Source: Clostridia bacterium
GTDB taxonomy: Bacteria; Bacillota; Clostridia; Christensenellales; Borkfalkiaceae
Direction: 5' to 3'
Assembly (NCBI GenBank): GCA_900767885.1
Contig: CAAGAU010000013.1
Coordinates: 1 to 8,864, forward strand
DNA length: 8,864 bases
Every line of letters begins with the position of its first letter. The stretch's first letter is position 1. Below, piece after piece: positions 1 through 6,687 of the stretch. The notes under the pieces are model-generated. The model ran no database searches and was not told the origin of the DNA. It was given only the letters and a program-made list of their open reading frames with translations. The position numbers and the translations under genes were made by a program.

Positions 1-39
1 AAAAAAACAGCCACTCTTCCACAAGAATGGCTGTTTTTT
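1..39 (-). terminator. Rho-independent terminator of ppdK
   Basis: Inverted repeat: arms CAGCCA (8-13) and TGGCTG (28-33), one C/A mismatch, then TCTT/AAGA around a 4-nt loop. The stem is flanked by seven A (1-7) and six T (34-39). Read on the minus strand it ends in a U-run and lies about 45 nt past the ppdK stop codon. Because it is symmetrical it could also stop transcription arriving from the left of the window. Confidence 0.85.
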
Positions 40-83
40 GTTTGTTTTATTGTAAATTATACCTTTTTAACCCTGTTTTTGGC

Positions 84-2738
84 TTATTTTGTCGCCCTCG
101 GACTACGAATATTAGCCTGGGCGGCGGCAAGACGCGCGATCGGAACGCGGAAAGGCGAACACGATACGTAGTCAAGACCGATAGCGTGGCAGAATTCGAT
201 ACTCGAAGGATCGCCGCCGTGTTCACCGCAGATTCCGCAGTGAATATCTTTACGGGTTGCGTGTCCCAACTTAACCGCCATATCCATAAGTTTGCCTACG
301 CCAACCGTATCGAGGCGGGCAAACGGATCGCTTTCGTATATCTTGGCGGCGTAATACGAGGGTAAGAATTTACCCGCGTCGTCTCTCGAGAAGCCGAAGG
401 TCATCTGAGTCAAATCGTTAGTACCGAAGCAGAAGAATTCCGCCTCTTTAGCGATTTCGTCGGCGGTAAGAGCCGCTCTCGGAATCTCTATCATAGTACC
501 GACTTCATATTTAAGGTCTACGCCCGCAGCCTTGATAACGGCGTCGGCGGTTTCGACAACGGTCTTTTTGCAGTAAGCAAGTTCCTTAACCTCTCCTACG
601 AGCGGAATCATGATTTCGGGAACAACCTTCCAGTCGGGGTGGCGTTTCTGAACGGCGATAGCCGCCTTGATAACCGCTTTGGTCTGCATAACCGCTATTT
701 CGGGGTAAGTAACCGCAAGACGGCAACCACGGTGTCCCATCATCGGGTTGAATTCGTGGAGCGAATCGCAGATTTCCTTTATCTGTTTAACCGTCTTACC
801 GGTGGACTTTGCAAGCAATTCGATATCCTCTTTCTCGGTAGGAACGAATTCGTGAAGCGGCGGGTCGAGGAAACGAATGGTAACGGGCATTCCTTTAAGA
901 GCCTCCATAAGTCCTTCGAAGTCCGCTTGCTGCATCGGCTCGATTTTGTCGAGAGCGGCGGTTCTTTCTTCAACGGTTTCGGAACAAATCATTTCGCGGA
1001 ACTTATCTATTCTGCCTTCGCCGAAGAACATATGCTCGGTACGGCAAAGACCGATACCGGTCGCGCCGAGTTGTTCGGCTCTTTCCGCGTCGGCGGGGGT
1101 ATCCGCGTTGGCTCTTACGCCGAGAGCCTTATATTTATCGGCAAGTTTCATTATTCTGCCGAAGTAACCGCTGCTCGGATCTGCGGGAACGGTCTTGATT
1201 ATTACATCGTAAATGTTACCCGTAGAGCCGTCGAGCGAAAGTTCGCTGCCCTCACGGAAAGTCTTGCCTGCGAGTACGAAATACTTTTCTTCCTCGTGCA
1301 TTTTGATGTCGCCGCAACCCGAAACGCAGCAGGTACCCATACCTCTTGCAACTACGGCGGCGTGGGAAGTTTGTCCGCCTCTTACGGTAAGAATACCCTG
1401 GGCGTACTTCATACCCTCGATATCTTCGGGCGAAGTTTCGAGTCTTACGAGAATAACCTTTTTACCCGCTTTGCCTTCTCTTGCGGCGTCCTCGGCGGTG
1501 AATACTACAGTACCGGCAGCCGCTCCGGGCGAAGCCGCTATACCCTTGCCTACCACGTTGTTCTTGTCGGCGTCTTTCAAAGCCTTTGCGTCGAAAGTGG
1601 GGTGAAGGAGCATGTCGAGCGACTTAGCGTCTATCTGCATAACCGCTTCCTGCTCGGTAATCATACCCTCGTCGATAAGGTCGCACGCGATCTTGATGGC
1701 AGCCGCGGCGGTACGCTTACCGTTTCTGGTCTGTAACATATAGAGTTTCTCGTTTTCTACGGTGAACTCCATATCCTGCATATCTCTGTAATGGTTTTCA
1801 AGAATTTTGCAAACTTCCTGGAACTGTTTATAAACGTCGGGGAATACCTCGGCCATTTTAGCGATGGGCATCGGGGTTCTTACGCCCGCGACTACGTCCT
1901 CGCCTTGCGCGTTGGTCAAAAATTCGCCCATAAGACCCTTTTCGCCGGTAGCGGGGTTACGGGTGAACGCAACGCCGGTGCCGCAGTTGTCGCCCATGTT
2001 GCCGAACGCCATCATCTGAACGTTTACGGCAGTACCCCAACTGTACGGAATGTCGTGATCCATTCTGTAAACGTTGGCTCTGGGGTTATCCCAACTTCTG
2101 AATACGGCTTTGATAGCCTCGAAGAGTTGTACCTTCGGGTCGGAGGGGAAATCTTTTCCGAGTTGTTTTTTATACTCGGCTTTAAATTGATTAGCAAGAG
2201 TTTTAAGGTCGTTTGCGTCGAGTTCTACGTCGAGAGTAACGCCCTTTTTCTCCTTCATTTCGTCGATAAGTTTTTCAAAATACTTCTTGCCGACTTCCAT
2301 AACGACGTCGGAGAACATCTGAATAAATCTTCTGTAGCAGTCCCAAGCCCATCTGGGGTTGCCCGACTTTTTAGCGATTACGTCAACGACTTCTTCGTTA
2401 AGTCCGAGGTTAAGAATGGTATCCATCATACCGGGCATGGACGCTCTTGCGCCCGAGCGTACGGAAACGAGCAACGGGTTTTCGAGATCGCCGAATTTCT
2501 TGCCGGTGATTTTTTCCATCTTTTCGATGTTTTCCATAATTTCGGCCTGAATATCCGCGTTGATTTTTCTGCCGTCCTCGTAATATTGAGTACAAGCCTC
2601 GGTCGTGATAGTGAATCCTTGCGGAACGGGTAAACCGATGTTGGTCATTTCCGCGAGATTCGCGCCCTTGCCGCCCAAGAGTTCGCGCATTTTAGCGTTA
2701 CCCTCGGTAAACAGATAGACGTACTTCTTTTTTTCCAT
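84..2738 (-). CDS. ppdK: Pyruvate, phosphate dikinase
   Basis: PPDK interconverts pyruvate, ATP and Pi with PEP, AMP and PPi in the cytoplasm. In anaerobes it serves PPi-linked glycolysis or gluconeogenesis. The 884 residues match the full length of bacterial PPDK. The N-terminal nucleotide-binding domain shows GGKGANLAEM (22-31) and SVRSGARASMPGMMDT (92-107). The central phosphohistidine domain shows GGQTSHAAVVARGMG with catalytic His459. Thr457, two residues before it, is the position phosphorylated by the PPDK regulatory protein in plants. The C-terminal PEP/pyruvate TIM barrel shows GLCRTEHMFF (563-572), FLDPPLHEF (623-631), MMGHRGCRLA (666-675), FGTNDLTQMTFGFSRDD (771-787) and CGICGEHGG (834-842), with catalytic Cys837. 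The ATG is fixed by an AGGAGG site 9 nt upstream. All key residues are intact, there is no frameshift, and no regulatory-protein gene is adjacent. Confidence 0.98.
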   Translation of the reverse strand: MEKKKYVYLFTEGNAKMRELLGGKGANLAEMTNIGLPVPQGFTITTEACTQYYEDGRKINADIQAEIMENIEKMEKITGKKFGDLENPLLVSVRSGARASMPGMMDTILNLGLNEEVVDVIAKKSGNPRWAWDCYRRFIQMFSDVVMEVGKKYFEKLIDEMKEKKGVTLDVELDANDLKTLANQFKAEYKKQLGKDFPSDPKVQLFEAIKAVFRSWDNPRANVYRMDHDIPYSWGTAVNVQMMAFGNMGDNCGTGVAFTRNPATGEKGLMGEFLTNAQGEDVVAGVRTPMPIAKMAEVFPDVYKQFQEVCKILENHYRDMQDMEFTVENEKLYMLQTRNGKRTAAAAIKIACDLIDEGMITEQEAVMQIDAKSLDMLLHPTFDAKALKDADKNNVVGKGIAASPGAAAGTVVFTAEDAAREGKAGKKVILVRLETSPEDIEGMKYAQGILTVRGGQTSHAAVVARGMGTCCVSGCGDIKMHEEEKYFVLAGKTFREGSELSLDGSTGNIYDVIIKTVPADPSSGYFGRIMKLADKYKALGVRANADTPADAERAEQLGATGIGLCRTEHMFFGEGRIDKFREMICSETVEERTAALDKIEPMQQADFEGLMEALKGMPVTIRFLDPPLHEFVPTEKEDIELLAKSTGKTVKQIKEICDSLHEFNPMMGHRGCRLAVTYPEIAVMQTKAVIKAAIAVQKRHPDWKVVPEIMIPLVGEVKELAYCKKTVVETADAVIKAAGVDLKYEVGTMIEIPRAALTADEIAKEAEFFCFGTNDLTQMTFGFSRDDAGKFLPSYYAAKIYESDPFARLDTVGVGKLMDMAVKLGHATRKDIHCGICGEHGGDPSSIEFCHAIGLDYVSCSPFRVPIARLAAAQANIRSPRATK

Positions 2739-2747
2739 TAAAGAGTT

Positions 2748-2753
2748 CCTCCT
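2748..2753 (-). promoter_or_regulatory. Ribosome binding site of ppdK
   Basis: On the minus strand this reads AGGAGG, a full Shine-Dalgarno match, 9 nt before the ATG at 2738. It settles the start codon of ppdK. Confidence 0.85.
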
Positions 2754-2800
2754 GAAAGGCGAATAATAAAAAATTCGTCCTAAAATTTTATCCGTCTTAT

Positions 2801-2829
2801 ATTGTATTACATTTTGATAAATTTTTCAA
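2801..2829 (-). promoter_or_regulatory. Sigma-A-type promoter of ppdK
   Basis: On the minus strand, -35 TTGAAA (2829-2824) and -10 TACAAT (2806-2801) are separated by exactly 17 bp. The predicted start lies near 2794, giving a leader of about 55 nt that includes the AGGAGG site. A sequence with a cre-like core (AAGCGATTT, read on the plus strand at 2828-2836) overlaps the -35 edge. An imperfect inverted repeat at 2831-2849 and the palindrome ATTTTGCAAAAT at 2854-2865 lie just upstream, where an operator could sit. Confidence 0.75.
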
Positions 2830-2956
2830 GCGATTTACGCCCGTAATCGGCAAATTTTGCAAAATCGCGCGTTTTTTTAATAAAAAATTACGCCCCGTGT
2901 AAAATTAACGCATATCACACAACAAAAGAATATTGCAAAACGAAGTTTTTTATACG

Positions 2957-2999
2957 AAAAAAAAGACCGTATTTTGTTCCCCGATAAAATACGGTCTTT
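2957..2999 (-). terminator. Rho-independent terminator of the 141-residue membrane protein gene
   Basis: Perfect 14-bp inverted repeat: AAAGACCGTATTTT (2962-2975) and AAAATACGGTCTTT (2986-2999) around a 10-nt loop. The eight A at 2957-2964 become a U-run on the minus strand. It lies about 35 nt beyond the stop codon at 3034 and separates that gene from the ppdK promoter. Confidence 0.92.
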
Positions 3000-3033
3000 C
3001 TTTCAAGTTATGCAAAATCAGCAAATTTTTATA

Positions 3034-3459
3034 TTACCATTCCCCTTCCGGACAAAAACGATATATACCCCGCTTTGACAGCAAATGTATATTATAAAAG
3101 TAAGATTTCCCGTCCTTTTCTTTGATAATTTTTTGTCCCGATATCTTGATAACCGAACTATCGCCGTACATTATGCACAGCCAACAATAGGGTACTGACT
3201 TTTGCGGCGGATTAACGTCGATATAATATTTCATTTCAAGTAAATCGGTCTTTAACTCATTTTGTTGCAATTCGCTCAACGAAATACGAGTACCGTCGTC
3301 GTAATAGTAATATATTTCGCTGACGTTATCCGCAGGAACGATATTCGTTAACCGTCGAGGAATAAAAACGTAACAAATCACTCCGACGATAACAAGAGCA
3401 ATAATCATCGCCGATATAAACACAACCAAACCCCGATATGTTTTTTTTAACTTCTTCAT
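3034..3459 (-). CDS. Hypothetical membrane-anchored protein
   Basis: I do not recognise this 141-residue protein. It begins with a basic stretch (MKKLKKTYRG), followed by one hydrophobic segment at about residues 11-33 and then Pro-Arg-Arg. This suggests a single N-terminal membrane anchor and a soluble domain of roughly 105 residues, probably outside the cell. There is no lipobox and no obvious signal peptidase site. The soluble part contains a Tyr/Asp-rich turn (IYYYYDDGTRISLSE, 49-63) and ends FCPEGEW, with three Cys in the domain. The alternation of beta-like segments and the isoleucine/proline entry after the anchor loosely resemble small Clostridial extracytoplasmic domains such as DUF5301, but this is a guess. 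ATG at 3459 is preferred, with GGGAG 9 nt upstream; a TTG immediately before it at 3462 could also serve. It is monocistronic, with its own promoter and terminator. Confidence 0.75.
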   Translation of the reverse strand: MKKLKKTYRGLVVFISAMIIALVIVGVICYVFIPRRLTNIVPADNVSEIYYYYDDGTRISLSELQQNELKTDLLEMKYYIDVNPPQKSVPYCWLCIMYGDSSVIKISGQKIIKEKDGKSYFYNIHLLSKRGIYRFCPEGEW

Positions 3460-3582
3460 CAAATCGTTCTCCCTTTAAATTATTTTTCGTTCCGAATAAA
3501 ACAAACGCAGCCTGCCCTGAAAAATCAATCTTTTAGCACTTCTATCAAGAAAACTTAAACGTCGGAAACACCCCTTTACCTA

Positions 3583-3611
3583 ATTTTACCATACCATTAA
3601 CTGCTTGTCAA
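3583..3611 (-). promoter_or_regulatory. Promoter of the 141-residue membrane protein gene
   Basis: On the minus strand, a consensus -35 TTGACA (3611-3606) and -10 TAAAAT (3588-3583) are separated by 17 bp. The predicted start lies near 3576, giving a leader of about 117 nt before the ATG at 3459. I saw no convincing riboswitch or attenuator in that leader. The promoter lies just downstream of the mntP terminator, so the gene is insulated from mntP. Confidence 0.78.
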
Positions 3612-3636
3612 TAGTCTGTAAGAATTTTCGCGTATT

Positions 3637-3669
3637 AAAAAAACGGTCGCGGAATAAATAACCGCGACC
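3637..3669 (-). terminator. Rho-independent terminator of mntP
   Basis: Perfect GC-rich 8-bp stem, GGTCGCGG (3645-3652) and CCGCGACC (3662-3669), with a 9-nt A/T loop. The seven A at 3637-3643 give a U-run on the minus strand. It lies about 30 nt past the mntP stop codon at 3699. Confidence 0.92.
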
Positions 3670-3698
3670 ATTGTTATAAGTAACCGCAATATAAAAAA

Positions 3699-4280
3699 TT
3701 AAAAGAACACGCCTTTTATAAAGATTTCGAGTCCGATAAGGACGAGGATAATTCCGCCGGCGACAGTCGCTTTGCCTTTAAAGCGCATACCGAATTTTTT
3801 ACCCGAAAACACGCCTATAACGCAAATAATAAAGGTTACGACCGCTATTATAGCCGAATAAACGAACGCCTCTGAAAACGCGTAAGATTCTATCGCAAAG
3901 CCTACCGAAAGCGCGTCGACGGAGGTGGCGACGCCCTGAACGAGCAAAGACGCTATCCCCGTCTTTACGGGTTCGTCGTCGGCATTTCCGCCTTTTACCC
4001 CTTCGACTATCATTTTTACGCCGATAAAACCGAGCAGAGCGAGCGCGAGAAAGGGTATGATTTTTTCCGCGGAAGAAAACCACTGCACCACGGTTTTTAC
4101 AAGCAGCCAGCCAATAAGCGGCATAGCCCATTGAAAAAGTCCGAAAGTACCCGCTATAAGCGCGGCTTTGCGTTTGGGCATGGTCGGTTCGTGCAAGCCG
4201 TTGGCAAGCGAAACCGAAAACGCGTCCATCGCAAGCCCTACGCCCATAAGCGCGCTTTGCGCAAAAAACGTAAAATCCAT
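3699..4280 (-). CDS. mntP: Manganese efflux pump MntP
   Basis: MntP (formerly YebN/DUF204) exports Mn(II) across the cytoplasmic membrane and protects against manganese overload. The 193 residues match the usual length of about 190 and give six hydrophobic segments in two related halves. Each half carries the signature acidic motif: GLAMDAFSVSLANG with Asp19 in the first helix, and GVATSVDALSVGFAI with Asp122 in the fourth. These correspond to the conserved Asp residues of the E. coli pump. ATG at 4280 is chosen because AGGGG precedes it by 7 nt and the protein then starts directly at the first helix. A longer frame from GTG at 4346 would begin inside the promoter -10 region, so it is rejected. 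The gene is transcribed alone and is divergent from the feo operon. Confidence 0.95.
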   Translation of the reverse strand: MDFTFFAQSALMGVGLAMDAFSVSLANGLHEPTMPKRKAALIAGTFGLFQWAMPLIGWLLVKTVVQWFSSAEKIIPFLALALLGFIGVKMIVEGVKGGNADDEPVKTGIASLLVQGVATSVDALSVGFAIESYAFSEAFVYSAIIAVVTFIICVIGVFSGKKFGMRFKGKATVAGGIILVLIGLEIFIKGVFF

Positions 4281-4296
4281 AATTGCACCCCTCGCG

Positions 4297-4320
4297 TTGC
4301 CGCCCGTTTTTTTGCGGCAA
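4297..4320 (-). promoter_or_regulatory. Hairpin in the mntP 5' leader
   Basis: Perfect 7-bp inverted repeat TTGCCGC (4297-4303) and GCGGCAA (4314-4320) with a 10-nt loop that is A-rich in the mRNA. It lies within the roughly 50-nt mntP leader. Its 3' arm ends three bases before the Shine-Dalgarno region (GAGGGG, 4288-4293), close enough to affect ribosome access. It does not resemble the larger yybP-ykoY manganese riboswitch. A regulatory role is inference. Confidence 0.45.
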
Positions 4321-4336
4321 AAGAATATGCCCGCAT

Positions 4337-4365
4337 ATACTATCACTTTTTCGTTTATAAGTCAA
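4337..4365 (-). promoter_or_regulatory. Sigma-A-type promoter of mntP
   Basis: On the minus strand, -35 TTGACT (4365-4360) and -10 TAGTAT (4342-4337) are separated by 17 bp. The predicted start lies near 4330, giving a leader of about 50 nt. The -35 element is one arm of an inverted repeat whose other arm is the -35 of the divergent feo promoter. Confidence 0.75.
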
Positions 4366-4381
4366 TCGATTTATTTGACTT
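4359..4381. repeat. Inverted repeat spanning the two divergent -35 elements
   Basis: AAGTCAA (4359-4365) and TTGACTT (4375-4381) form a 7-bp inverted repeat with a 9-bp spacer. Each arm contains the -35 hexamer of one of the two divergent promoters (mntP and feoA). The symmetry arises partly from the shared hexamer, so its use as an operator is inference. Confidence 0.6.
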
Positions 4382-4403
4382 GCAAAGCGGATGAGTTTAT
4401 AAT
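4375..4403 (+). promoter_or_regulatory. Sigma-A-type promoter of the feo operon
   Basis: -35 TTGACT (4375-4380) and a perfect -10 TATAAT (4398-4403) are separated by 17 bp. The predicted start lies near 4410, about 35 nt before the feoA start codon. A second TATAAT occurs at 4421-4426 without a matching -35. A tandem direct repeat begins within this -10 element. Confidence 0.8.
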
Positions 4404-4422
4404 ATATCGTAAATATATCGTA
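4401..4422. repeat. Tandem 11-bp direct repeat at the feo promoter
   Basis: AATATATCGTA occurs twice without a gap (4401-4411 and 4412-4422). It overlaps the end of the feo -10 element, the predicted transcription start and the early leader. The period is about one helical turn, as expected for a protein contacting one face of the DNA. It does not match a canonical Fur or DtxR box as I know them. It may be an operator or only A/T-rich promoter sequence. Confidence 0.6.
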
Positions 4423-4444
4423 TAATAGCGAAGGAGAAAAAACG

Positions 4445-4678
4445 TTGACTTTAGACAAACTTAAAACAGGCGAAAGCGCAACGATAACCGCGGTAGACGG
4501 AGAAGGCGCGTTGCGTTGCCGATTACTTGATATGGGTCTTATACCCAAAACGAAAGTAAAACTTCAAAAAATCGCGCCTATGGGAGATCCGCTTGAAATC
4601 CGCGTGCGCGGCTACGAGTTGACTTTGAGAAAAGAGGAAGCGCAAAAAATTCACGTTTCCACGGAGGATAAAATATGA
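4445..4678 (+). CDS. feoA: Ferrous iron transport protein A (FeoA)
   Basis: FeoA is a small cytoplasmic SH3-like protein needed for FeoB-dependent Fe(II) uptake, thought to act at the FeoB G domain. The 77 residues match the family. They contain the typical run LRCRLLDMGLIPKTKVKL (23-40), then APMGDPLEIRVRGYELTLRK (44-63), the conserved beta-strand segment. The start is TTG at 4445, supported by AAGGAG at 4431-4436 (8 nt spacing) and by correct alignment of the conserved N-terminus. No upstream in-frame ATG exists, and the first internal ATG would remove about 30 conserved residues. The rare start codon may lower its translation. It is the first gene of the feo operon and its stop overlaps the feoB start (ATGA). 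Confidence 0.95.
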   Translation: MTLDKLKTGESATITAVDGEGALRCRLLDMGLIPKTKVKLQKIAPMGDPLEIRVRGYELTLRKEEAQKIHVSTEDKI

Positions 4679-6687
4679 TTTTCGCGCTCGCGGGCAATCA
4701 GAACTGCGGCAAAACGACGCTTTTTAACGCGTTGACGGGGTCGAATCAGCACGTCGGAAACTTCCCGGGCGTTACCGTAGACAGAAAAGAAGGCGAAATA
4801 AAAGGCTTGAAAGGCGTTACGGTGGTTGACCTGCCGGGCATTTATTCTCTGCGCCCCTACACTCAGGAAGAAATAGTTTCGCGCGACTTTATAATCAACG
4901 AAAAACCCGACGGAATAATAAACGTAGTAGACGCAACCAATATTGAGCGCAACTTATACCTTACGCTGCAACTGCTCGAACTTAAAGTGCCTACGGTCGT
5001 CGCGCTGAACATGATGGACGAAGTACGCGAAAACGGCGGAAGCGTGGACGTTAAAGCCATGAGCGAAGAACTCGGAGTACCGATTATACCCATAAGTGCA
5101 GCCAAAGGCGAGGGCGTATCGGAACTTATAGACCAGGCGGTAACGGCGGCAAAAAACAAACTTTTGCCCAAACGCTCGGATTTTTGTTCGGAAGAATCGC
5201 CCGTTCACCGTTGTCTGCACGCCATTATTCACCTTATAGACGACCATGCCGACAGATTAGGCGTTCCGCCGAGATTTCTGGCAACCAAACTTATAGAGGG
5301 CGGCGACGACACCGCCGACAAACTCGGACTCGACGAAAACGAGAAAGAACTTATAGAACACTGCATAGTGCAGATGGAGGACGAATCGGGACTGGACCGC
5401 AACGCCGCCCTTGCCGATATGCGCTACTCGTTTATAGAAGGAGTCATAGCAAAATCGGTAGTTAAAAGCCACGAGAGCAAAGGGCATGTGCGGTCGATGA
5501 AAATCGATAAGGTGCTGACGGGCAAATACTCCGCCGTTCCCGTGTTTTTAGGAATACTTTTTCTTACCTTCTTTCTGACGTTCGAAGTCATAGGCAAGTA
5601 CCTTTCGGACTTGCTCGAACTGGGAATAACCGCCTTATCCGCCCTTATTAACGAGGGGCTGACCGCCTACGGACTCAACCCCGTTATTAAAAGTCTTCTG
5701 ATAGACGGCATATTCGCGGGCGTGGGCAGCGTTTTATCGTTTTTGCCCATTATAGTAACGCTGTTCTTTTTCCTTTCCGTACTCGAAGACACGGGATATA
5801 TGGCGCGCGTGGCGTTCGTAATGGACAAACCTTTAAGAAAATTAGGACTTTCGGGCAGGAGTTTCGTTCCGCTTTTAATGGGTTTCGGCTGTACCGTTCC
5901 CGCGGTAATGGCAACGCGCACGGTATCTTCCGACCGCGACAGAAAAATGACCGTACTTTTAACGCCGTATATGAGTTGCAGTGCGAAAATCGCCGTATAC
6001 GCGGTCGTTACGCAAGCGTTCTTCCCTCGCGGAGGCGCGTTCGTGATGATGGGATTGTACCTTTTGGGCATACTGCTCGCAATACTTGCGGCGGTCATTC
6101 TCAAATCCACGGCTTTCAAAGGTCAGCCCGTGCCGTTCGTTATGGAACTGCCCAATTACCGTTTACCCTCGGCAAAGAGCGTCGCTCTCTTACTCTGGGA
6201 AAAAGCCAAGGACTTTTTATCCCGCGCTTTTACCGTAATTCTGCTTGCAACCGTCGCGATATGGTTTTTGCAAAGTTTCGATTACAGACTTAACTTCGTG
6301 GAAAACGGCGCGGACAGCATGCTTGCGTATATCGGCAGAGGTATTTCGGTAATATTCCGTCCGCTCGGCTTTGAGGACTGGCGGATAACCACCGCGCTCG
6401 TATCGGGTTTCACCGCAAAAGAAGCGGTAGTATCGTCGCTTGCGGTACTTACCGAAACAAGTACTTCGGCGTTAGGCACGGTGTTGCCGTCGCTGTTCGC
6501 GTCGCCGCTCGCCGCGGTTTCGTTCCTCGTGTTTACCCTGCTTTACACTCCGTGCGTGGCGGCGGTAACCGCCATTCGCAAAGAATTCGGCAGTTTTTGG
6601 GCGACGCTCGGGATAGTCGTTATGCAATGCGTCGTAGCTTACGCGGTAAGTCTGGTAATATATTCGGTGGGTAGTCTGTTTATATGA
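4675..6687 (+). CDS. feoB: Ferrous iron transport protein B (FeoB)
   Basis: FeoB is the GTPase-coupled Fe(II) permease of the cytoplasmic membrane. The N-terminal G domain shows G1 GNQNCGKTT (7-15), G2 Thr34 in VGNFPGVTVD, G3 DLPG (52-55), G4 NMMD (112-115) and G5 SAAKGEG (141-147). A helical guanine-dissociation-inhibitor-like region follows to about residue 275. The membrane part begins near 287 and includes EDTGYMARVAFVMD (371-384), GFGCTVPAVMATR (403-415), PYMSCSAKIAVY (431-442), SGFTAKEAVVSSLAVL (577-592) and LLYTPCVAAVTAIRKEFGS (622-640). Cys406 and Cys435 sit in the two gate motifs. The 670 residues are near the short end for FeoB but complete. GGAGG 7 nt before the ATG and the ATGA overlap with feoA indicate coupled translation. 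It also shares ATGA with the downstream small gene. Confidence 0.97.
   Translation: MIFALAGNQNCGKTTLFNALTGSNQHVGNFPGVTVDRKEGEIKGLKGVTVVDLPGIYSLRPYTQEEIVSRDFIINEKPDGIINVVDATNIERNLYLTLQLLELKVPTVVALNMMDEVRENGGSVDVKAMSEELGVPIIPISAAKGEGVSELIDQAVTAAKNKLLPKRSDFCSEESPVHRCLHAIIHLIDDHADRLGVPPRFLATKLIEGGDDTADKLGLDENEKELIEHCIVQMEDESGLDRNAALADMRYSFIEGVIAKSVVKSHESKGHVRSMKIDKVLTGKYSAVPVFLGILFLTFFLTFEVIGKYLSDLLELGITALSALINEGLTAYGLNPVIKSLLIDGIFAGVGSVLSFLPIIVTLFFFLSVLEDTGYMARVAFVMDKPLRKLGLSGRSFVPLLMGFGCTVPAVMATRTVSSDRDRKMTVLLTPYMSCSAKIAVYAVVTQAFFPRGGAFVMMGLYLLGILLAILAAVILKSTAFKGQPVPFVMELPNYRLPSAKSVALLLWEKAKDFLSRAFTVILLATVAIWFLQSFDYRLNFVENGADSMLAYIGRGISVIFRPLGFEDWRITTALVSGFTAKEAVVSSLAVLTETSTSALGTVLPSLFASPLAAVSFLVFTLLYTPCVAAVTAIRKEFGSFWATLGIVVMQCVVAYAVSLVIYSVGSLFI

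Noticed and set aside
639..1736. Long open frame on the plus strand across ppdK (and similar frames at 1213-1605 and 1791-2633)
   Set aside because: They lie antisense inside the intact 884-residue PPDK gene, lack ribosome sites and encode no recognisable domain.
4281..4346. 22-residue N-terminal extension of MntP from GTG at 4346
   Set aside because: The GTG lies at the -10 end of the mntP promoter, upstream of the predicted transcription start, and the extension is not part of the MntP family; the ATG at 4280 has a good ribosome site.
4281..4444. yybP-ykoY manganese riboswitch upstream of mntP
   Set aside because: The transcribed leader is only about 50 nt and I could not find the conserved riboswitch segments; only a simple hairpin is visible.
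3799..4548. 249-residue minus-strand frame overlapping mntP and crossing the feoA start
   Set aside because: It is rich in Arg/Ser with no domain, runs through both divergent promoters, and is a frame shadow of mntP.
5184..5465. Arg-rich frame inside feoB, and the antisense frames at 4863-5171, 5257-5487 and 5667-6119
   Set aside because: They are out-of-frame or antisense readings of an intact FeoB, with no start signals.
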